Positions 16,125-24,545 of a stretch of 64,000 nucleotides of DNA are shown one piece after another. The first letter of the stretch is position 1; each line of letters starts with the position of its first letter. The notes below the pieces were generated by a model. It did no database searches. It had not been told where the DNA came from and was given only the letters and a program-made list of their open reading frames with translations. Position numbers and translations under genes: made by a program. Source of the DNA: Bradyrhizobium liaoningense (GTDB taxonomy: Bacteria; Pseudomonadota; Alphaproteobacteria; Rhizobiales; Xanthobacteraceae); the NCBI RefSeq assembly GCF_018130825.1, contig NZ_JAFCJS010000011.1, positions 124,001 through 188,000 of the forward strand. Reading direction: 5' to 3'.

Positions 16125-18212
16125 TCATTTCGACGTCAGTGCCGCTATCGGACGCCAAGCGTCATCAGGCGCGGCCGCGATGAATTGCCGGCATCGGTCA
16201 CGCATCAGCGCGGCGGGACGGTCGTGGGCGCGTTGCTCCAGCACGGCCTCGAAATCGGCGAGCGCGACGGCAAACCGGCGCGCCCGATAGTTGGCGAGGC
16301 CGCGCTCGTAATCCGCGATCCAGTCGGCTTCGGTCACACCTTCACCCACGATTCCGATCAGTTCGTGAACGGAGAGCCCCTCCTCCCGCCCGTAAACCGC
16401 GATGCTCTCGATCTCACGCGTGACGATGGCGCCGCGCGCCAGGCGTTCGGTCGCTTCGCCGATCAGGATGCGCGTTCCGTAGGATTTGTTGGCGCCTTCG
16501 AGCCGGCTGGCGACGTTCACGGCATCGCCGATCACGGTGTAATTCAGTCGCAGCTCCGAGCCGATATTGCCGACCAGCATGCGGCCCGAATTGATGCCGA
16601 TGCGGATCTGAAGCGGCTGGTCGAGATCGTCGACAAGGCCGGACTCGTCCATCGCCCTGCGGCAGGCCAGCGCCGCGCGACAGCAGCGCAGGGCATGATC
16701 TCCTTGCGGCTGCGGCGCGCCCCAGAATGCCATCACGGCATCGCCGATGAATTTGTCGATGGTGCCGGCATTGGCGACGATGATTTCCGAAGTGAGGTCG
16801 AGATAGCGCGACAGCAGCGGCACCACGCGATCGCCCATTCGCTCGGACAGTCCGGTGAAGCCGGCGATATCGATGAACATCACACTGAGCTCCTGGATGC
16901 TGCCGCCGGGCCTTGCCTCGACGCCCTGACGCAGCAGGGCACGGACGAGATCGGCGGGGATGAACTTGCGGAAAGCGGAAAGGCCGGCGGCCATCTCGGC
17001 GATGGCACCCGACAGGCTCGCAATTTCATTGAGCCGCGACGGATGCCGGCGGACCTGCTCCAGCGCGAACGCTTCGACATGGCGAAGCTCGCCGACGACG
17101 CGCGACAGCGGCGCCGCAATGACGGAACGCGCCAGCACCGCCGAAGCCAGCGCCGCGAGCACGGCGCCGACGGCAAGGCCGAGGATCAGACGGCGAAGCG
17201 TCGTCTCGACGGGTCCAAGAAATTCGGCCTCCGGGATCACGGTTGCGAGCGACCAGCCGGGAAACGGCAGCGGCGTCAGCGCGACCTCGTAGGCCGCGCC
17301 ACGTGATGTCAGCCGGCTCCGCCGGGCCTCCTTGCGGCCGGCTTCGCCCGCCTTTTCGAGCGCTGCGCGCGCCAGCGGCAGCAGCGTGATGTCGCCGCGC
17401 GCAGGGTGCAGCTCGTCGGCCTCCTTGTCCGGGGCTGCGACGAGCTCACCGCTATCATCGACGATGAAGGCGGTTCCCGTACGCCCGACCTCGAGCTGCG
17501 ACAGGAAGCGCGCGAGCCTCGTATATTCGATCACGACAGCCAGAACGCCTTGCCGCTCCTGGTAGACGTCGATCGGTCCCGCAAAGGCAATCGACGGCCG
17601 CTCGCCGGTCGGATGGTCCATCACCCTGAACCATCGCGGATCGTCCGCGGTGAGCCCGGCCTTGAACCAGGCCTGATCGGCCACACGGAACTCGGTCGGC
17701 TCGAAACGGCGACTCGCGAATTCGATATCGCCGGGCACGACGTCATATTCATCGACGCGGCGCTGACCCGGATGATCGGTCAGCGAGATCTCCATCATTT
17801 CCAGCCGGCGATCGCCGAGCTTGTGCGCAGCAAAGAACGAGCCGTCGGGCCAGCCGAAGGCGACCCAGGAGATCGTCGCCTGCGACTGCAACTGCGACAG
17901 GAAAACGAACTCGCGCTTGTCGGCCTCGCGGGTGTCGAGCACGTTCTGGAGGAACAGCGTGCGGATCGCGGTATGCGCGGCGCGCGCCTCGTCGACGATG
18001 GCCGAGACCTCCTTGCGCACCGCCGCCACGATCTGCTCGTTGATGGTGGAAGCGAGCTGGCGGCTGGTTGCCTCCGCGGTGCGCCACCACAGCAGGCTGG
18101 AAAGCGCGGCCGTGAGCAGGATCGCGGCCAGGACCAGGGCGGACACTGCGAGGCGAATGCTGACCGTCAGCTTTGCAACCGCCTGAAGCCTCCGTCCGGG
18201 ATCAACATTCAT
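16125..18212 (-). CDS. Membrane adenylate/guanylate cyclase with periplasmic Cache-type sensor
   Basis: A 695-residue membrane protein. The first membrane helix (AVSALVLAAILLTAALSSLL) is at about residues 22-41. It is followed by a roughly 280-residue periplasmic domain of dCache type with AFIVDDSGELVAAPD and PFPGWSLATVIPE. The second helix (GLAVGAVLAALASAVLA) starts near residue 345, and a HAMP-like linker follows. The cyclase domain has VMFIDIAGFTGLSERMGD, GTIDKFIGDAVMAFWGAP and RIGINSGRMLVGNIGS, with both metal Asp residues present. The start ATG at 18212 is preferred over 18242; the difference is ten residues. It probably couples a periplasmic ligand to cAMP. It is transcribed away from the bufferin operon. 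Confidence 0.92.
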   Translation of the reverse strand: MNVDPGRRLQAVAKLTVSIRLAVSALVLAAILLTAALSSLLWWRTAEATSRQLASTINEQIVAAVRKEVSAIVDEARAAHTAIRTLFLQNVLDTREADKREFVFLSQLQSQATISWVAFGWPDGSFFAAHKLGDRRLEMMEISLTDHPGQRRVDEYDVVPGDIEFASRRFEPTEFRVADQAWFKAGLTADDPRWFRVMDHPTGERPSIAFAGPIDVYQERQGVLAVVIEYTRLARFLSQLEVGRTGTAFIVDDSGELVAAPDKEADELHPARGDITLLPLARAALEKAGEAGRKEARRSRLTSRGAAYEVALTPLPFPGWSLATVIPEAEFLGPVETTLRRLILGLAVGAVLAALASAVLARSVIAAPLSRVVGELRHVEAFALEQVRRHPSRLNEIASLSGAIAEMAAGLSAFRKFIPADLVRALLRQGVEARPGGSIQELSVMFIDIAGFTGLSERMGDRVVPLLSRYLDLTSEIIVANAGTIDKFIGDAVMAFWGAPQPQGDHALRCCRAALACRRAMDESGLVDDLDQPLQIRIGINSGRMLVGNIGSELRLNYTVIGDAVNVASRLEGANKSYGTRILIGEATERLARGAIVTREIESIAVYGREEGLSVHELIGIVGEGVTEADWIADYERGLANYRARRFAVALADFEAVLEQRAHDRPAALMRDRCRQFIAAAPDDAWRPIAALTSK

Positions 18213-18522
18213 CGCCGTTTTCGCCTTCGCGGATCCGCCCACCCTCTGACATCGCTCTACGGCGCCGACCGCCCTTCGTTACGTCTGGCAGGTGCGGGCC
18301 ATCCGCACCAATGCCCCGCGGCTAACGTCTCGATAGAGCCAAGGCATTGGATTTACGCCGGCGCTTGCCCGTTAATCCCGGCCCAAGCGCACCAACCGGG
18401 CGCCCCGACCAATCGGTCTCACGGACTCGTGAGCATCCCGGCAGTAACGCCGGCTGCGCGCGAAACGAAGAAGACCATGCGCCTTCGCCTGCCAGGCGAT
18501 GCATCTGAAAAGGAGAACTTCG
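18213..18522. other. 310-base divergent intergenic region with ECF-like promoter before bufA
   Basis: This gap separates the cyclase from the bufferin operon. GTAACG at 18444-18449 and CGAA at 18466-18469 are 16 bases apart, the arrangement of an extracytoplasmic-function sigma factor promoter. The match to any specific sigma factor is uncertain. An AAGGAGAA ribosome binding site lies just before the bufA ATG. Nothing else recognisable, and no convincing small open reading frame, was seen in the rest of the gap. Confidence 0.3.
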
Positions 18523-18828
18523 ATGTCTGCCAAACACGTCGTCACTACGCTTGCTCTCGCCGGCGCCATGTCGACCGCGCTCGCGACCCTCGCCGCCGCC
18601 GGTCCGCTGACCAAGGCCGAGGCCGATGCCGCCATCGCCGCCAAGAAGGAAAAGTGCTTCGGCGTCGCGCTGAAGGGCCAGAATGATTGCGCCGCCGGAC
18701 CGGGCACGACCTGCCAGGGCACCTCGACCGTCGACTTCCAGGGCAACGCCTGGAAATTCGTCCAGGGCGGCACCTGCACCAGCATCGAGCTGCCCGGCGG
18801 CAAGAAGGGCTCGCTGAAGCCGGTCTGA
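18523..18828 (+). CDS. bufA1: Bufferin precursor peptide, DUF2282 family
   Basis: This is a 101-residue exported peptide. A signal sequence spans about residues 1-26 (ending LATLAAA). The mature part has four cysteines at 45, 56, 64 and 85 in the family arrangement KEKCFGVALKGQNDCAAG, TTCQGTS and GGTCTS, with Trp77 between. DUF2282 proteins are precursors of bufferins, ribosomally made peptides in which cysteines are modified so that the product binds copper and limits copper stress. The start follows a good AAGGAGAA site. The next genes encode the matching DUF692 and DUF2063 maturation partners, so this is the first gene of a four-gene operon. Confidence 0.9.
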   Translation: MSAKHVVTTLALAGAMSTALATLAAAGPLTKAEADAAIAAKKEKCFGVALKGQNDCAAGPGTTCQGTSTVDFQGNAWKFVQGGTCTSIELPGGKKGSLKPV

Positions 18829-18878
18829 CGCGGCCCGGCCAATCCATCACGCCAACACGAAGGAAGCGGAGACGCACC

Positions 18879-19787
18879 ATGATCACGGCCACCAAGCCCG
18901 CCACCGTGCCGCTCCGCTTTTCACTTCCGCTCGGCGGCGTCGCCGGAACCAGCTTCAAGCCCGAGCACCTTCCGGCGATTCTCGAAGCCGGCCCGCAAGC
19001 CGGCTTCTTCGAGGTGCATGCCGAGAACTACATGGGCGCGGGCGGAGCGCCGCATCGCGCGCTGGAAGCCATCCGCCGCGACCATCCGCTGTCCCTGCAC
19101 GGCGTCTGCATGTCGATCGGCGGGCCGCAGCCGCTCGACAAGACCCATCTGGCGCGCTTTCGCAGCCTCGTCGCGCGCTATCAGCCGGCGCTGGTCTCCG
19201 AGCATCTGGCCTGGTCGACGCATGAAACCAGCTTCTTCAACGACCTCCTGCCGCTGCCCTATACCGAGGCGACGTTAGCCAGCGTCTGCGATCACATCGA
19301 CGAGGTGCAGGAGGCGATCCACCGTCCGCTACTGCTGGAGAACCCGTCGACTTACGTCACCTTCCGCCAGTCCACGATGAGCGAGACCGATTTCATTCGC
19401 GCCATCACCGCGCGCACCGGCTGCGGCCTGCTGCTCGACATCAACAACGTGTTCGTGTCCGCGACCAATCACGGATACTCAGCGCTCGACTATCTGGCCG
19501 ATTTTCCGCTTGCTCGCGTCGGGGAGATTCATCTCGCCGGCCACGCGGAGCAGACCGACGATGACGGCAACCTCCTCCTCATCGACAGCCATGACGGCCC
19601 GGTCGCGGATGCCGTGTGGAAGCTGTACGAGATCATCATCGCGCGGCGCGGCCCCGTGCCGACGCTGATCGAATGGGACAGCAAGATCCCGGAATGGCCG
19701 ATCCTGCGCGCCGAGGCCGCCGCGGCGCAGGCGATCCTCGATCGCTGCCAGACGGCCGCAGAGACGGAGGATCGCCGTGCGGCCTGA
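18879..19787 (+). CDS. bufB: DUF692 multinuclear iron enzyme, bufferin maturation protein
   Basis: A 302-residue TIM-barrel enzyme of the MbnB/DUF692 family, which uses a multinuclear iron centre to convert peptide cysteines into heterocycles. Metal-ligand blocks are all present: FFEVHAENYMG (about 43-53), LSLHGV (about 71-76), SEHLAWS, LLENPSTYV, LLLDINNVFVSATNHG, EIHLAGH, DSHDGPV and LIEWDSKIPEW. It follows bufA1 by 50 bases and overlaps bufC by 11 bases. Its predicted substrate is the peptide encoded just upstream. Confidence 0.92.
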   Translation: MITATKPATVPLRFSLPLGGVAGTSFKPEHLPAILEAGPQAGFFEVHAENYMGAGGAPHRALEAIRRDHPLSLHGVCMSIGGPQPLDKTHLARFRSLVARYQPALVSEHLAWSTHETSFFNDLLPLPYTEATLASVCDHIDEVQEAIHRPLLLENPSTYVTFRQSTMSETDFIRAITARTGCGLLLDINNVFVSATNHGYSALDYLADFPLARVGEIHLAGHAEQTDDDGNLLLIDSHDGPVADAVWKLYEIIIARRGPVPTLIEWDSKIPEWPILRAEAAAAQAILDRCQTAAETEDRRAA

Positions 19788-20559
19788 AGCTGACCTCGGA
19801 TTTGCCGCGGCCTTCGCGCCGCCGCTGCTCGACCCCGCGCGTGACGAGCCGACGACCGTGGTCGGCCGAAACGGCAAGCCGGCAGGCCGACGCTATGACG
19901 TCTACCGCAACAACGTCACGGTCAGCCTGATCGATGCGCTGGCTGCGATCTATCCGGCGGTGCAGCGCATCACCGGCACGGATTTCTTCCGCGCCATGGC
20001 GCGCTTCCACGTCCGCAATAGCCCGCCGACCTCGCCGCTGCTGTTCGACTATGGCCGCGACTTCCCGGACTTCGTCGCGAATTACGCCCATGCGCAGGAT
20101 ATGCCCTGGCTGGCCGATGTCGCGCGCATCGAGCGCGCCTGGCTCGATGCCTATCACGCCGCCGACGCATCACCGCTGTCGCCTGCGCTTCTGTCCGCCA
20201 TCGCGCCGGAACGGCTTGGCGATCTCGTCTTCACGCCGCATCCGGCCACACGGATCGTACGCTCACATTATGCGGCCGTGACGATCTTTGCCGCCAACCG
20301 CGACAGCGCGCCTGTGGTGCGCATCGATGCGTCGACGCCGGAAGACGCCCTGATCACCCGGCCCGAATGCGACGTCGCGGTGCGCCACCTTCCGCCCGGC
20401 GGCGCCGTCTTTGCCGCCAGCCTGATGTCCGGCGAGCCGCTCGGCGCGGCCGCAATGGCGGCGTTCGACGCATCAGCCGACTTCGACATCGCCGCGAACA
20501 TCGCCGGCCTGATCGAAGCCGGCGCGCTCATCTCATTTGCCTTTGGAGATCCAGCATGA
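19777..20559 (+). CDS. bufC: DUF2063 family bufferin maturation partner
   Basis: A 260-residue protein with the N-terminal DUF2063 (HvfC/BufC) domain. The conserved YDVYRNNVTVSLIDALAAIYP lies at about 32-52 (given here only as its core), followed by ITGTDFFRAMARFH, SPLLFDYGRDFPDF and PWLADVARIERAW. Partner proteins of this type bind the precursor peptide and present it to the DUF692 enzyme, much as MbnC does for MbnB. The start codon lies inside the end of bufB and its TGA overlaps the next ATG as ATGA, so translation is coupled on both sides. Confidence 0.9.
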   Translation: MRPEADLGFAAAFAPPLLDPARDEPTTVVGRNGKPAGRRYDVYRNNVTVSLIDALAAIYPAVQRITGTDFFRAMARFHVRNSPPTSPLLFDYGRDFPDFVANYAHAQDMPWLADVARIERAWLDAYHAADASPLSPALLSAIAPERLGDLVFTPHPATRIVRSHYAAVTIFAANRDSAPVVRIDASTPEDALITRPECDVAVRHLPPGGAVFAASLMSGEPLGAAAMAAFDASADFDIAANIAGLIEAGALISFAFGDPA

Positions 20560-21065
20560 TTACGGACCAGCGCATGCCCGCAAGCGGCAGCCTTCCACCC
20601 CTCGGCCTGCTCATCGACAAGGCCAATCAACTGGTGCAGACGCTTGCCGCCCCGTCGCTGGTCCAGCTCGTGCTGCGCGTCGCGCTCGCCGTGCCGTTCT
20701 GGCGCTCGGGTATGCTCAAATGGGCCGGCTTCCTCCGGCTCAACGACACCGCCGTGACGCTGTTCAGCGACGAGTTCATGCTGCACCTGCCGGGCGGGCC
20801 ATATCATTTTCCGGCACCAACGGTGATGGCCTTCCTGTCCGGCTCGGGCGAGATCCTGTTCCCGATCCTGCTGGTGCTCGGACTGGGCACGCGGTTTGCT
20901 GCGCTCGGATTGTTGTTCATGACGGTGATCGTCGAGCTCACGGTACCCGACGGCTGGCCGATCCATCTCACCTGGGCGGCCATGGCGCTCGGCATCATGG
21001 CTTACGGGCCGGGGAACCTCTCGGTCGACCATCTCATCTGTCGCGCACGATCGCACGGGCGATGA
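20556..21065 (+). CDS. DoxX family membrane protein of the bufferin operon
   Basis: A 169-residue inner-membrane protein of the DoxX family with about four hydrophobic helices. VQLVLRVALAVPFWRSGMLK carries the family R/P-FxxSGxxK pattern, GEILFPILLVLGLGTRFAAL follows, and then LLFMTVIVELTV and WAAMALGIMAYGPG. DoxX proteins are standard accompanying genes of bufA-bufB-bufC operons and may deal with the redox side or export of the product. The precise function is unknown. It starts with the ATGA overlap from bufC and ends the operon, 15 bases from a convergent gene. Confidence 0.85.
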   Translation: MITDQRMPASGSLPPLGLLIDKANQLVQTLAAPSLVQLVLRVALAVPFWRSGMLKWAGFLRLNDTAVTLFSDEFMLHLPGGPYHFPAPTVMAFLSGSGEILFPILLVLGLGTRFAALGLLFMTVIVELTVPDGWPIHLTWAAMALGIMAYGPGNLSVDHLICRARSHGR

Positions 21066-21079
21066 ACGCGCAACAGGGC

Positions 21080-21925
21080 CTACATCCCGCTCAAACCGCT
21101 ATCCACCGCGAGCGTCTGCGCGGTGACGTAGACGCTCTCGTCCGACAGGAAGAACAGCACGGCGTAAGCAATCTCCCATGCGGTCGCCTGGCGGCCGAAC
21201 GGGATGTGGCCCTTGCCGCGGTTGGGGCGGCCGGCGCCGGCTTCGCGGCCGTTGGGGGTGTCGACGAGGCCGGGATAGACGAGGTTGGCGCGGATGCCGC
21301 GGCGCGATCCGAGATGGGCGATGTTGCGCATGAGGCCGCCGAGCGCGGCTTTCGAGGAGTCATACACCGCCATCTGCGAGCCGGCTTTAAGCGCGGCGAT
21401 CGAGGAGATGAAGACGATGGCGCCGCCATTGTCGAACTTCGGCATCGCGGCGCGGCAGCACAGCATGGGGCCGCGGACATTGACGTCGTAGATCTTGTTC
21501 CACTCTTCTGGGCTGACGTTGTCGAGCCCGGTCTTGCCGAAGGTGCCGATGTTCAGCACCATGCCATCGAGCCCGCCCATGGCGCGATGCGCTTCGTCGA
21601 TCATGCGCTGGACATCCGCCTCCGACGTGACATCGGCCGCAATCGCAAAACCGTCGCCGCCTTCGTCGGTGATGCGCTTCACGGTCTGTTCGGCGGAGCT
21701 GCGGTTGAGATCGGCGACTGCGACCTTCGCACCTTCGCGAGCGCATAAAATGCTCATGGCGCGGCCGTTACCGATCGGGTCGGTGGCGGCATCGAACACG
21801 CGCTGGCCGCCGCCGACAATGAGGATCCGGCGTCCTTTCAAGCGTCCCCTGCCCGGCGCTTCGCCGGAGGACTCCGCGCTGGGCGGACGGACGTAGCGCT
21901 CCGGCTTGGTCTCGGCTTCAGTCAT
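21080..21925 (-). CDS. SDR family NAD(P)-dependent oxidoreductase
   Basis: A 281-residue short-chain dehydrogenase. The catalytic Ser is in VFISSIAALKAG and the YxxxK pair in VYDSSKAAL. The structural motif is LNIGTFGKTG, and the acidic ADLNR after the second strand suggests NAD. The coenzyme loop is unusual: instead of TGxxxGIG it reads VGGGQRVFDAATDPIGNGRA, an insertion of several residues. The start ATG at 21925 lies one base after the stop of the upstream decarboxylase-like gene (TGACATG), so the two are translationally coupled in the operon read from the TetR gene. Confidence 0.85.
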   Translation of the reverse strand: MTEAETKPERYVRPPSAESSGEAPGRGRLKGRRILIVGGGQRVFDAATDPIGNGRAMSILCAREGAKVAVADLNRSSAEQTVKRITDEGGDGFAIAADVTSEADVQRMIDEAHRAMGGLDGMVLNIGTFGKTGLDNVSPEEWNKIYDVNVRGPMLCCRAAMPKFDNGGAIVFISSIAALKAGSQMAVYDSSKAALGGLMRNIAHLGSRRGIRANLVYPGLVDTPNGREAGAGRPNRGKGHIPFGRQATAWEIAYAVLFFLSDESVYVTAQTLAVDSGLSGM

Positions 21926-21926
21926 G

Positions 21927-22487
21927 TCAGCCGCCCTGCTTCTTGCCGCCGTCATAGACCTTCATGCCGGCCGCGGGATCGAGATCGGTTTCGGTCGCTT
22001 CAGTCAGGCGCGCCATCATCATGTAGAAGCCGAGCGCGACGATGGATTCGACGATCTCCTGATCGCTGAAATGCGCGCGAGCAGCCGCGAAGGTGGCTTC
22101 GCCGACGCGGACGTTCTCGACGACGTCGCGGCCAAACTTCAGTAGGGCGCGTTCGGCTTCGCTTAAGCCGGCGGCATCGTAATCGGAACGCTCGACGGCA
22201 TCGACCTGCGCCTGCGTGCAGCCGACGCCGAGCGCGATCGGCACGTGCTGGCGCCATTCATAGGCGCCGCCTTCGAGCTGGGCGGCCTGCAGGATCAAGA
22301 GCTCGCGGTTGACGGCAGAGAGCTTCTGCTTGTGCAGGATCGAATTGCCGAGCCGCATCGCCGGGATCATGTTGGCCTCGGCGTGGGCCATCATGCGGAA
22401 GATGTTGAGCTTGACCGGCATGCGGTCGAACGAGGCGCGGATGTCGCCGCTCGTCGTCTCCGGATCAATCAGGGGCAGCCTTGCCAC
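21927..22487 (-). CDS. Carboxymuconolactone decarboxylase family protein
   Basis: A CMD-domain protein of 186 residues. The AhpD/CMD core reads AVNRELLILQAAQLEG, then AYEWRQHVPIA. This subgroup has the Glu..Tyr-Glu-Trp..His pattern in place of a CxxC redox pair, so a lyase- or decarboxylase-like or simply uncharacterised role is more likely than peroxidase. The GTG at 22487 is preferred because a GGGAG ribosome binding site precedes it and the protein then begins VARLPLIDPE. An ATG at 22529 would overlap the TetR gene more deeply. It lies between the TetR regulator and the dehydrogenase in one operon. Confidence 0.82.
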   Translation of the reverse strand: MARLPLIDPETTSGDIRASFDRMPVKLNIFRMMAHAEANMIPAMRLGNSILHKQKLSAVNRELLILQAAQLEGGAYEWRQHVPIALGVGCTQAQVDAVERSDYDAAGLSEAERALLKFGRDVVENVRVGEATFAAARAHFSDQEIVESIVALGFYMMMARLTEATETDLDPAAGMKVYDGGKKQGG

Positions 22488-23163
22488 GCGTTTCTCCCTT
22501 GAGCTTTCGTTTCTTGTTGTCGGTGTCATTGCCTGCCGCGATCAGCGACAGGAAGAAGGCAAGATAGCGGTCGATCGCCTCGATCACCTTCGGTCGCGGC
22601 GACGGCACCGCGCCCATCACGTAATGCTCGAGGCGGATATAGATGAGCCCGGCCGCGAACAGCCGCGCAGTCTCGCGCGGATCCGGCGTCGAGATCAGGC
22701 CGGCGAGCGCGAAGCCGCGGAAATAGTCCGTCATCATGCTCTGCTCGCGCGCGTAGAAATGGTCGGCAAACTTGGCGCGGATGCCGGGCACGCGGTTGCG
22801 CTCGGCGGTGATGACCTTCTGGAACTGGTGCTCGCGCGGATCGGACCATTGCTCGACAAGGTCCAATGCAAACTGCCGGCAGAACGCGGCAGGCTGCCGC
22901 GCCAGCTGCTTGTAGCGCACTTCTTCGAGCCGGCTCGCGGAGCTTGCGGGGCCGTGCTCGCTCACGATCGCTTCGAGGATCGCGGCCTTGCCGGAGAAAT
23001 GGTTGTAGAGGCTGCTCTCGCGGATGCCGACGCGGCGGGCGAGTTCGCGCATCGAGGCGCCGCCATAGCCGCTCTGCGCGAACAGGTTGAGCGCCTCGGT
23101 GAGGATGCGCTCGCGCGTCGTGGGCGCAGCCGCTTCCGCCGCGCTGGAGGTGTGGACAGCCAT
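22465..23163 (-). CDS. TetR/AcrR family transcriptional regulator
   Basis: A 232-residue regulator with the N-terminal helix-turn-helix ILTEALNLFAQSGYGGASMR followed by ELARRVGIRESSLYNHFSGK (about 20-58). The C-terminal domain is of the larger ligand-binding type. It heads the minus-strand run TetR, carboxymuconolactone decarboxylase-like, dehydrogenase. It is divergent from a binding-protein operon, with two perfect palindromes in the 168-base gap. Autoregulation and control of both directions are therefore likely. Confidence 0.9.
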   Translation of the reverse strand: MAVHTSSAAEAAAPTTRERILTEALNLFAQSGYGGASMRELARRVGIRESSLYNHFSGKAAILEAIVSEHGPASSASRLEEVRYKQLARQPAAFCRQFALDLVEQWSDPREHQFQKVITAERNRVPGIRAKFADHFYAREQSMMTDYFRGFALAGLISTPDPRETARLFAAGLIYIRLEHYVMGAVPSPRPKVIEAIDRYLAFFLSLIAAGNDTDNKKRKLKGETRGKAAPD

Positions 23164-23175
23164 GTGACTTGACTA

Positions 23176-23218
23176 ACGAACGATCGTTCGCTAGTCAACC
23201 GTACGAACGATCGTTCGT
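23176..23218. promoter_or_regulatory. Two palindromic TetR operators
   Basis: ACGAACGATCGTTCGC at 23176-23191 and ACGAACGATCGTTCGT at 23203-23218 share the perfect 14-bp palindrome CGAACGATCGTTCG, 27 bases centre to centre. The first lies 13 bases upstream of the TetR start, the second on the side of the divergent operon. Two operators in tandem at a TetR promoter are a strong sign of direct repression. Confidence 0.8.
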
Positions 23219-23331
23219 TTCGCCAATCTGGCGGCAACGGGCGCGGTCCGCAAGCCTGCTTGCTGGCGCTGTTCTCGCGTTTCAACTCCGCACCAACGAG
23301 AGGCGGAGAGCAATTTTGGGGAGACGACCTC

Positions 23332-24543
23332 ATGGCGCGCTTTGCCCGCCTTCGCTTAGCCGCGGCATGCATCCTGTTGCCGCTGCTCGCGAGCAACACC
23401 GCCTCCGCCCAATCCGCCAAATACGATCCCGGCGCCGACGACAAGACCATCAAGATCGGCACCACGGCGCCGCTGAGCGGACCGGTGTCGGCGTTCGCGC
23501 AGATCGCGAAAGCGGCGGAGGCCTATTTCCGCAAGGTGAACGACGAGGGCGGCGTCAACGGACGGCGCATCCAGATGATCATCGCCGATGATGCCTATAG
23601 CCCGCCGAAGACGGTGGAGCAGACGCGCAAGCTGGTCGAGAGCGAGGAGGTTCTTTTGATCTTCGGCGGCGTCGGCACGCCGACCAACAGCGCCGTGCAC
23701 AAATATCTCAACGACCGCAAGGTGCCGCAGCTCTTCCTGGGCTCTGGCGCGGCGAAGTGGGACGACCCGAAGAACTTTCCGTGGACCGTCGGCTGGCAGC
23801 CGACCTATCGCGACGAGGCGATCGCCTACGCCAGATACATCAAGGCGAGCCACGCCAATGCCAAGATCGGCGTGCTCTACCAGAACGACGATCTCGGCAA
23901 GGACTATCTGAAGGCGCTGGAGGAAGGGCTCGGCAGCGGCGAAGCGATCGTCGCGCGCGCCGCTTACGAGACTTCCGCGCCCACGGTCGACACGCAGATC
24001 CTGCAACTGAAGACCGCGGGTGCCGAAATCGTGCTGGTGGCGGCGACGCCGAAATTCGCAGCGCAGGCGATCCGCAAGATCGGCGAGATCGGCTGGAAGC
24101 CCGTGACGATCATCTCCAACGTCTCGGCATCGATCAGCGGCGTGCTGGAGCCGGCCGGCAAGGACAATTCCACCGGCGTCATCTCCAGCCAGTACCTGAA
24201 GGACGCGACCGACCCCGCCAACAAGGACGATGCCGGCACCAGGGAATGGGCCGCCTTCATGGACAAGTACCTGCCAGACGCCAACAAGAGCGACTGGCTC
24301 AACGTCTACGGCTACACCATCGCACAGACGCTGGTGACGGTGCTGAAGGCATCAGGCAACGATCTCACCCGCGCCAATGTGATGAAGCAGGCGACCAGCC
24401 TGAAGGACGTGCGCCTGCCGATGCTGATCAACGGCACGGCGGTGAACAACTCGCCCGAGCGCTACACGCCAATGACGAGCCTGCAGTTGATCCGCTTTGA
24501 CGGCACGCGCTGGGTCCCGTTCGGCGACCTCCTGAAGAACTGA
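23332..24543 (+). CDS. ABC transporter substrate-binding protein, branched-chain amino acid type
   Basis: A 403-residue periplasmic-binding protein with a signal peptide ending in SNTASAQ. Family blocks are IKIGTTAPLSGPVSAFAQ, VNDEGGVNGRRIQMI, LIFGGVGTPTNSAV and KIGVLYQNDDLGKDYL. The start at 23332 was chosen because the signal peptide begins there. The frame is open for 72 bases upstream but that part is hydrophilic. It is followed by a metallo-hydrolase with two bases between the genes. The operon has no permease or ATPase gene. It likely captures the substrate handled by the following enzymes, under control of the divergent TetR protein. Confidence 0.9.
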   Translation: MARFARLRLAAACILLPLLASNTASAQSAKYDPGADDKTIKIGTTAPLSGPVSAFAQIAKAAEAYFRKVNDEGGVNGRRIQMIIADDAYSPPKTVEQTRKLVESEEVLLIFGGVGTPTNSAVHKYLNDRKVPQLFLGSGAAKWDDPKNFPWTVGWQPTYRDEAIAYARYIKASHANAKIGVLYQNDDLGKDYLKALEEGLGSGEAIVARAAYETSAPTVDTQILQLKTAGAEIVLVAATPKFAAQAIRKIGEIGWKPVTIISNVSASISGVLEPAGKDNSTGVISSQYLKDATDPANKDDAGTREWAAFMDKYLPDANKSDWLNVYGYTIAQTLVTVLKASGNDLTRANVMKQATSLKDVRLPMLINGTAVNNSPERYTPMTSLQLIRFDGTRWVPFGDLLKN

Positions 24544-24545
24544 GC

